A DNA stretch of 64,000 nt from the NCBI GenBank assembly GCA_036321795.1, contig JAWQCY010000006.1:114271-178270 (forward strand). The letters are read 5' to 3'. The number at the start of each line of letters is the position of its first letter. Position 1 is the first letter of the stretch. The notes below the pieces were generated by a model. That model was not told where the DNA came from. It saw only the letters and a list, made by a program, of their open reading frames with translations, and did no database searches. The stretch comes from CAKVON01 sp902475665. Its GTDB lineage: Bacteria; Actinomycetota; Coriobacteriia; Coriobacteriales; Atopobiaceae. A program made the position numbers and the translations under genes. Below, piece after piece: positions 59,092-64,000 of this stretch.

Positions 59092-59422
59092 CCTCATCCC
59101 CACGGAGGCCGTCACGGTCGTACGGCCAACCGTCACGCGCGACGACCTCGGCGAGACAACCGAGGGCGAGCCCGTGCGCGAGGACGTGCGCTGCGTCGTG
59201 TGCCCCGGGGCGACCTCGGACATGGACGCGACGCGCCCCGAGGGCGTGACCGTGAGCTACACGCTGCACTTTCCCAAGACCTATGCGGGCGTGCTGCGCG
59301 GCTGCTCGGTCGAGGTCCGCGGCGAGCGCTACGACGTCGTGGGCGACCCGCAGCGGACGACCGAGGCGGCCACGCCCGGCCCCTTCAACATGGCGGCGGA
59401 GGTGACCCGCGCAGATGGCTGA
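59084..59422 (+). CDS. Head closure (stopper) protein
   Basis: The 112-residue beta-rich product (AVTVVRPTVTRDDLGETTEG, SYTLHFPKTYAGVLRGCSVE, RYDVVGDPQRTTEAATPGP) resembles SPP1 gp16-type head-closure proteins. It overlaps both neighbours by 8 bases. Confidence 0.8.
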   Translation: MLSLIPTEAVTVVRPTVTRDDLGETTEGEPVREDVRCVVCPGATSDMDATRPEGVTVSYTLHFPKTYAGVLRGCSVEVRGERYDVVGDPQRTTEAATPGPFNMAAEVTRADG

Positions 59423-59708
59423 CGTCAAGTTCGGCAGGTTCAAGTGGGACCGAGCCGGGTACGCGCAGCTCATGAACACCTCCCCGGTGCAGTCCGTCAT
59501 CGACCGAAAGGCGAGGGCCGTCAAGGCCGCCGCCGACGCGGCCGTCGCCGCGGCCTACCCGAGCGCCGATGACCCGCCGCACGAGGTCAAGGACTTCCGC
59601 GGCACGCTCGCCGACGGCAGGCTCGTCCGCACGGACACGTGGGCCGCCAAGCTCGGCGAGGCCAAGCACAAGACGCTCAGCAAGTCGCTGGGCGCCGCCA
59701 ACGGATAG
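59415..59708 (+). CDS. Tail connector protein, HK97 gp10-like position
   Basis: The 97-residue product (WDRAGYAQLMNTSPVQSVID, then ARAVKAAADAAVAAAYPSAD and TDTWAAKLGEAKHKTLSKSL) has the size and place of a minor tail/neck protein in the connector cluster. Similarity to the HK97 gp10 family is by layout, with a helix then beta region. Confidence 0.75.
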   Translation: MADVKFGRFKWDRAGYAQLMNTSPVQSVIDRKARAVKAAADAAVAAAYPSADDPPHEVKDFRGTLADGRLVRTDTWAAKLGEAKHKTLSKSLGAANG

Positions 59709-59719
59709 GGGGGTAGCGC

Positions 59720-60064
59720 ATGGACATCGAGGCGACGGTAGCCAGGAGGCTCTCCGCGGCCGTGGGCGTGCCCGCGTTCCTGGAGGTGCCCGAGTCGGCG
59801 CCGGACGGCTTCATCACCGTCGAGCGGATCGGCGGGGGCGGCTCGATGCTCGAGCCGTGCCAGCTCGCCGTCGACTGCTGGGCCAAGAAGAAGCAGCGCA
59901 AACAGGCGCTCGCCCTCTCCGAGAAGGTGAAGGCAGCGGCCTACGACCTCGACGAGGAGCCGAACGTCTTCAACCCAGAGGTCACGAACTGCTACAGACA
60001 GAACGACCCAGACACGGGCCGCTCGCGCTACATCGTGCAGGCCCAGGTGTGGGTCTGCGAGTGA
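59720..60064 (+). CDS. Tail terminator / completion protein
   Basis: The 114-residue product (VPAFLEVPESAPDGFITVER, CQLAVDCWAKKKQRKQALAL, RYIVQAQVWVCE) matches the alpha/beta tail-completion family (Gp17/TTP-like) that sits before the major tail protein. A GGGGGG precedes the ATG. Confidence 0.8.
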   Translation: MDIEATVARRLSAAVGVPAFLEVPESAPDGFITVERIGGGGSMLEPCQLAVDCWAKKKQRKQALALSEKVKAAAYDLDEEPNVFNPEVTNCYRQNDPDTGRSRYIVQAQVWVCE

Positions 60065-60080
60065 ACGAAAGGAGCCTGAC

Positions 60081-60659
60081 ATGGCCAAGTCCACCACCAA
60101 CAACCAGGCGAACGTCTCCGCCGGAAAGGGCGTGAAGGGCGGCTACATCTTCTCCGCGCCCGAGGGCACGGACCTGCCGACCGACATCAAGACCAAGCTC
60201 GACCCCGCCTTCGAGTGCCTCGGCTTCATCTCCGAGGACGGCTACGTCGAGACGGTCGACGAGGACTCCGACGACATCGTCGACATCAACGGCGACATCA
60301 TGGACTCCACCAACTCCAACCGCGTCGAATCCGCGCAGCTCACCTTCGCCGAGATCAAGGCCGCCACGCTGAAGCGCCAGTACGGCGACGCCAACGTCAC
60401 CGACGAGAACGGCCTCATCACCGTCAAGCACAACGCCGACTCCCACGACGTCTTCGCCTACGTCCTCGAGCTGGTCCTCAAGAACGGCCGACGCTGGCGC
60501 AAGGTCGTGCCGAAGGGCAAGTCCTCCGAGCTCGACGACCTCACCATCGCGAGCTCGGAGCTGTGCCAGCGTGCGCTGACGATGAAGTACCTGACCGACG
60601 AGCAGGGCAACACCTGCTACGACTACTTCGACTCCACGGAGACCACGGCCGCCGCCTAG
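60081..60659 (+). CDS. Major tail protein
   Basis: The 192-residue product forms the tail tube. It has the tail-tube signature GYIFSAPEGTDLPTDIKTKL, GFISEDGYVETVDEDSDDIV, DINGDIM and RRWRKVVPKGKSSELDDLT. Length and order (terminator protein, tube, chaperones, tape measure) are canonical. AAAGGAG precedes the ATG. Confidence 0.92.
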   Translation: MAKSTTNNQANVSAGKGVKGGYIFSAPEGTDLPTDIKTKLDPAFECLGFISEDGYVETVDEDSDDIVDINGDIMDSTNSNRVESAQLTFAEIKAATLKRQYGDANVTDENGLITVKHNADSHDVFAYVLELVLKNGRRWRKVVPKGKSSELDDLTIASSELCQRALTMKYLTDEQGNTCYDYFDSTETTAAA

Positions 60660-60730
60660 GCCGGCCCGGACGGGGCGCGGGGCACGTCCCACGCGCCCCC
60701 ACGATCGAGAGACAGACACTAAGGAGTGGC

Positions 60731-61024
60731 ATGGCCGAAAAGAAGAAGCACGAGATCGTCGAGTTCAAGTTCCGCGGCCAGAGGTTCGAGGCCGACAAGA
60801 CCGCGTTCTCCTCCCTCAAGGTGCAGACGGCGCTCAACCTCGGCGAGCGCGACCCCAAGGCGGCGAACGAGGCGATGGACCTCGTCTGCCGCGGCCACCT
60901 GGTCGACTACATCGGCCGCATCCCCGACGCCGCGGGCGACGCCCCCGACGAGCTGGGGTGCTCGGCCGAGGACTGGAGCGCCTTCACCTCCGCGATGGCG
61001 GAGGCCATCTCGGCAAAAAACTAG
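60731..61024 (+). CDS. Tail assembly chaperone (gpG-like)
   Basis: The 97-residue product (IVEFKFRGQRFEADKTAFSS, then ALNLGERDPKAANEAMDLVC) is the short form of the tail chaperone that keeps the tape measure soluble. It ends at TAG 61024 immediately after a slippery A-AAA-AAC heptamer, from which a longer gpGT-type fusion is predicted. AAGGAG lies upstream. Confidence 0.88.
   Translation: MAEKKKHEIVEFKFRGQRFEADKTAFSSLKVQTALNLGERDPKAANEAMDLVCRGHLVDYIGRIPDAAGDAPDELGCSAEDWSAFTSAMAEAISAKN
61015..61021 (+). promoter_or_regulatory. Programmed -1 frameshift site
   Basis: A-AAA-AAC in the gpG frame is a canonical slippery heptamer. A -1 slip bypasses TAG 61022-61024 and continues as CTA GCG GGG TTC (LAGF) into the next open frame. 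Confidence 0.88.
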
Positions 61025-61419
61025 CGGGGTTCGCCCGAGACTGGCTCGAGCACAGGGCCGACGTCGTGGCGGATTTCCGGCAGTTCTACGGCATCGACCT
61101 GCCGCTCGGGCCGACGGGCGACGACTGCGCGAGGTGGGGCCTGCTGTGGGAGGCCCTGCCGCGCGAGTCGCGCACGGCCCGACGTCTGTCTCTCGACCTC
61201 GAGTGGTCGCCGGGCGAGCACATGCTCAGCCAGGCCACCTACTACCTCAGCCTCCTCGCGTGGAGGCAGTGCACCAAGGACGGGCAGAAGGGGCGGCGCG
61301 CCCCTCAGCCGCCGAAGACCCCCGGCGAGAGGGCGGACGCCGAGCGGCGCCGCGCCAACGCCGAGGCGTCGCGCGGCGAGATAGACAGGATCCTCGGCAT
61401 CCCGGAAGGGGGTGCGTAA
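61021..61419 (+). CDS. gpT-like extension of the tail chaperone (made by -1 frameshift)
   Basis: The frame continuing after the slip encodes 132 residues (LAGFARDWLEHRADVVADFR, then LEWSPGEHMLSQATYYLSLL and a charged tail ending in RILGIPEGGA). No start codon is suitable, so it should exist only as the C-terminal part of a fusion of about 229 residues with gpG. The ORF ends one base before the GTG of the tape measure gene. Confidence 0.85.
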   Translation, partial: LAGFARDWLEHRADVVADFRQFYGIDLPLGPTGDDCARWGLLWEALPRESRTARRLSLDLEWSPGEHMLSQATYYLSLLAWRQCTKDGQKGRRAPQPPKTPGERADAERRRANAEASRGEIDRILGIPEGGA

Positions 61420-63993
61420 GTGCCAATCAACGTCGGCTCGGCGTCGGTGACCATCATGCCGACCATGTCGGGCTTCACCGCCAAGATGAACAAGGAACTC
61501 GGCGGCGCGGGCAGCGCCGGCGGCTCGGCGTTCTCCAAGGCCTTCGGGGGCTCCGCCCAGCCCGGCACGGGCTTCCTGGGCAGGTTCCGCTCCGCGGGCA
61601 CGACCGCGGGCGGGGAGATGGGCGAGTCGGTCGGCAAGGGCATCTCCGCCAGGGGCGCGGCCATCGCCGGCGCGCTCGGCGGCCTCGCCTCCACGATCGG
61701 CTCGAAGCTCGTCGGGGCAATCGGCGGCCTCATGGGCCAGATCACCGAGGCGTCCGACTCGGCTCAGAAGTTCGCGGGCACGCTCTCCTTCGCGGGGCTG
61801 GACGACTCGACCATCAAGAACCTGACGGCCTCGACGCAGGCCTACGCGGACGAGACGGTCTACGACCTCTCCGACATCCGCAACACCACGGCGCAGCTCG
61901 CCGCGAACGGCGTGGACAACTACGCCCAGCTCGCCGAGGCGGCGGGCAACCTCAACGCCGTGGCCGGGGGCAACGCCGACACGTTCAAGTCCGTGGCCAT
62001 GGTCATGACCCAGACGGCGGGCGCGGGCAAGCTCACCGCCGAGAACTGGAACCAGCTCTCCGACGCCATCCCGGGAGCCTCCGGCAAGCTGCAGGAGGCG
62101 CTCAAGGCCAACGGGGCCTACACCGGCAACTTCCGCGAGGCCATGGAGAAGGGCGAGATCTCCGCCGAGGAGTTCAACAAGGCGGTCATGGACCTCGGAA
62201 TGACCGACGCCGCGAAGGAGGCCGCGACCTCGACGTCCACCATCGAGGGAGCCATGGGCAACCTCGAGGCCGCGGGCGTCAAGGCGGGCATGGTCCTGCT
62301 CGACGCCTTCAAGCCGCTCGTCACGGGCGGCATCAACGGCGTGACCGACGCCATCGGCCAGGTCACCGACGGCGTCGTGGCGTTTCTCGAGTCGGCCCAG
62401 GACAACGGCGCGGTCCAGCAGCTCACCGACATCGTCGGCCAGCTGGGCGGGGCCGCGGCCGACCTCATCGGCGGCGCCGGCGACCTGGCGCTAGCGCTCC
62501 TCGGCATCCCGCCGAGCGGCGACGCCGCGGCCGACGCCGCGAACGGGCTCAAGGGCGCGCTGGACCTCGTCCAGCCGGTCGTGCAGGCCGTCTCCGACGC
62601 CGCGGGCTGGCTCGGGGACAACGCCGCGGCGGCCGCGCCCCTCGTGGCCGCGCTCGCGGGCGCCTTCGCGGCCATGCGCGTCGTGCAGGGGATATCCGGC
62701 TTCGCCGCCGCGTTCTCCGCGGCGGTCGGCGGGACGGCGCTGTCCGCCCCCGCCGCGGCGGCGGGCACGACCGCGCTGGCCGCCGGCGAGACCGCCGCGG
62801 GCACCGCCGCGGGCGCCTCGGCGACCCAGATGCTCGCCTTCGGCGGCGCCGTCCTCATGGTCGGCGCCGGCATAGCGCTCGCGTGCGCGGGCGTGCTCAT
62901 GCTCGCGACCGCCGCGACCCGGGTGGCGTCCGCCGGACCCGGCGCCGCGGTCGGCATGCTCGCCATGCTCGGCGCGGTCGCCGGCCTCGCGGCGGGAGCG
63001 GCCGCGATCGGGCCCGCGCTCACCGCCGGCTCCGCCGGCCTGCTCGCCTTCGGCGCGGCCGTCGCCCTCGTCGGCGCGGGCGTGCTGCTCGCCTCGGCGG
63101 GCGTGCTGCTGCTGTCGATGGCGCTCCCCGCCATCGCCGCCTACGGGACCGGCGCGGCCCTGGGCGTGGCGGCCCTGGGCGCCTCGATGCTCGTGCTCGG
63201 GCCGGGCGCCCTCGTGGCGTCTGCGGGCCTGCTCGCCCTGTCCGTCGCCGCGCTCGGGCTGGCCCTGGGCGTCGCGGCCCTCGGCGCGGCCACGCTCGTC
63301 GCGGGCACGGGCCTGGTCGTCATGGGCGTCGGCGCCCTCATGGCCGGCGCCGGCCTGGCCCTCGTGGCCGCCTCGGCGCTCGTCATGGCGGGCCCGCTCG
63401 CCCTCGTCGCCGCCATGTCGGCGGTGTCGGGCGCGGGCCTCATCGTCATGGGGGCAGGCGCGCTCGTCGCGGGCGCGGGCATGCTCGTGCTCGGCGCGGG
63501 CCTCCTCGTCGCCGCCGCCGGCATGGCGGTCTTCTCGGCGGGCGCCGCGCTCGCTGCCGGCGGGGTGACCCTTCTCGCGGGCGGCATGGCCGCCCTGGCG
63601 GCGGCGGTCGCCGGCGTGGCGGGCGGCCTGTCGTCGTCCGCCTCGGCGCTCTCGACCATGGGGGCCTCCATGCCGCAGGTCGCGGCCTCGGCCCCGGCCG
63701 CCGCGGCGGGCATCGCGGCGCTGGCCGCCGCCGCGGTCGCGGCCGCGGCGGGGGCCCGCGCGCCGTCGGAGGCCGCGCCCGCCGCGGGCCAGCAGCCCCA
63801 CGCGGGAGCGCCGGGGCGCCCGGCGCCGCCCGCGCCCACGCGCGCGCGCCAGGCAGCGGCGGCCCCGGCCACCGCCGCGAACGCGGCGCCCGCAGCGATG
63901 GCGATCGCGCCGCGCCGGGTCACGAGGCGGCTGTCCTTCTCGGTAGCCATGCCTACAGGTGGCTGGAGCCCAGGGCGCGCTCGCCGGCCTTGA
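61420..63993 (+). CDS. Tape measure protein (C-terminal end doubtful)
   Basis: The product starts at GTG 61420 (MPINVGSASVTIMPTMSGFT) and has a tail-length-setting layout: a helical region with FAGLDDSTIKNLTASTQAYA and QTAGAGKLTAENWNQLSDAI, then a long run of glycine/alanine-rich hydrophobic repeats (GAGLLVMGAGA-like, residues about 460-730). These are usual in tape measures. After about 63750 the translation becomes arginine/proline-rich and unlike the family, while the opposite strand becomes gene-like. The stop at 63993 may therefore not be the native end. Confidence 0.8.
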   Translation: MPINVGSASVTIMPTMSGFTAKMNKELGGAGSAGGSAFSKAFGGSAQPGTGFLGRFRSAGTTAGGEMGESVGKGISARGAAIAGALGGLASTIGSKLVGAIGGLMGQITEASDSAQKFAGTLSFAGLDDSTIKNLTASTQAYADETVYDLSDIRNTTAQLAANGVDNYAQLAEAAGNLNAVAGGNADTFKSVAMVMTQTAGAGKLTAENWNQLSDAIPGASGKLQEALKANGAYTGNFREAMEKGEISAEEFNKAVMDLGMTDAAKEAATSTSTIEGAMGNLEAAGVKAGMVLLDAFKPLVTGGINGVTDAIGQVTDGVVAFLESAQDNGAVQQLTDIVGQLGGAAADLIGGAGDLALALLGIPPSGDAAADAANGLKGALDLVQPVVQAVSDAAGWLGDNAAAAAPLVAALAGAFAAMRVVQGISGFAAAFSAAVGGTALSAPAAAAGTTALAAGETAAGTAAGASATQMLAFGGAVLMVGAGIALACAGVLMLATAATRVASAGPGAAVGMLAMLGAVAGLAAGAAAIGPALTAGSAGLLAFGAAVALVGAGVLLASAGVLLLSMALPAIAAYGTGAALGVAALGASMLVLGPGALVASAGLLALSVAALGLALGVAALGAATLVAGTGLVVMGVGALMAGAGLALVAASALVMAGPLALVAAMSAVSGAGLIVMGAGALVAGAGMLVLGAGLLVAAAGMAVFSAGAALAAGGVTLLAGGMAALAAAVAGVAGGLSSSASALSTMGASMPQVAASAPAAAAGIAALAAAAVAAAAGARAPSEAAPAAGQQPHAGAPGRPAPPAPTRARQAAAAPATAANAAPAAMAIAPRRVTRRLSFSVAMPTGGWSPGRARRP

Positions 63994-64000
63994 TGGCGTC
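63953..64000 (-). CDS. C-terminal end of a minus-strand gene entering from the right (tentative)
   Basis: Reading leftward from the window edge, the sequence reads DAIKAGERALGSSHL and then TAG at 63953-63955. Two bases later an ATG at 63950 opens MATEKDSRLVTRRGAIAIAA, which looks like a Tat-type or membrane-anchored N-terminus. Both are antisense to the tape measure frame. They have gene-like codons but no strong ribosome binding site. Confidence 0.35.
   Translation of the reverse strand, partial: DAIKAGERALGSSHL

Larger units (their letters stand above)
37541..64000. mobile_element. Siphovirus-type prophage, right end outside the window
   Basis: The region holds an integrase, CI/Cro-like repressors, an antirepressor, a train of small overlapping early genes, terminase, portal, capsid, connector, tail-tube and tape-measure genes in the usual order. 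The left boundary lies in 37439-37540, between the ABC permease and the integrase. No tRNA is present there and the attachment core cannot be defined without attR. No replication helicase or primase was recognised. Distal tail and lysis genes would lie beyond the window. Confidence 0.93.

Noticed and set aside
63141..63950. A 269-residue minus-strand frame through the tape measure repeats
   Set aside because: Most of it mirrors alanine-rich antisense sequence. Only the first part near 63950 looks gene-like, and that is reported as a finding, not as a full gene.
37439..64000. Reverse transcriptase-based system (retron or diversity-generating element)
   Set aside because: No reverse transcriptase motif was found in any frame of the prophage, and the repeats do not form a template/variable pair.

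Overview
The window is high-GC DNA (roughly two thirds G+C) from an actinobacterium. The gene set best fits the Coriobacteriia, probably an Atopobiaceae/Olsenella-like gut or oral anaerobe: a UPF0597 cysteine desulfidase, a RelE-type toxin with an ImmA-fused antitoxin, zinc-ribbon/DUF5050 proteins, a D-2-hydroxyacid dehydrogenase, an iron-sulfur flavoprotein, and no respiratory genes. This placement is an inference from gene content and was not tested by a search.

Bases 1-37438 are chromosome. In order they hold: an iron-sulfur flavoprotein (cut by the window edge) and a BrnQ transporter; a DUF4143 ATPase behind a duplicated palindromic operator; a TipAS-domain protein with a decayed zinc ribbon; malic enzyme; an SdpR/SdpI pair; a 750-bp gene-free stretch with six imperfect hairpin repeats; a tight three-gene operon of ClpP, a VirD4/TraG-like ATPase and an unknown protein; a radical SAM enzyme divergent from a TetR regulator; small redox and membrane genes; two zinc-ribbon/DUF5050 paralogues; a HAD phosphatase; the cysteine desulfidase; an MFS transporter; a PAP2 phosphatase; release factor 3; MntP; a ROK kinase; uracil-DNA glycosylase; a MATE exporter; a LysR regulator; D-lactate dehydrogenase; an RsmJ-like methyltransferase; a YhbY protein; a NagZ-like lipoprotein; RlmH; and a GntR-ABC transporter operon. 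A short motif (CTTCTCGGCAG or its complement) recurs between many of these genes.

Bases of about 37440-64000 are a siphovirus-type prophage that runs off the right edge. Its leftward early arm carries an integrase, a RelE-like toxin with an XRE-ImmA antitoxin, a RhuM protein and a CI-like repressor. The rightward arm starts with a Cro-like protein and an antirepressor, then a dense train of small overlapping genes (including two Myb/SANT-like repeat proteins and several zinc-ribbon proteins), a DUF6291-like protein followed by 12-bp repeats, and a second tyrosine recombinase. After a late-gene regulator and an NYN nuclease come HNH, terminase small and large subunits, portal, a MuF protein with a probable C-terminal nuclease toxin plus a candidate immunity gene, scaffold, major capsid, connectors, tail proteins, a tail chaperone with a canonical -1 frameshift site, and a tape measure protein.

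The most interesting items are the ClpP/VirD4-like operon next to the hairpin array, the MuF toxin-immunity cassette, the dispersed 11-bp motif, the structured RNA-like region after the TetR gene, and the conflict of coding strands at the right edge of the window.
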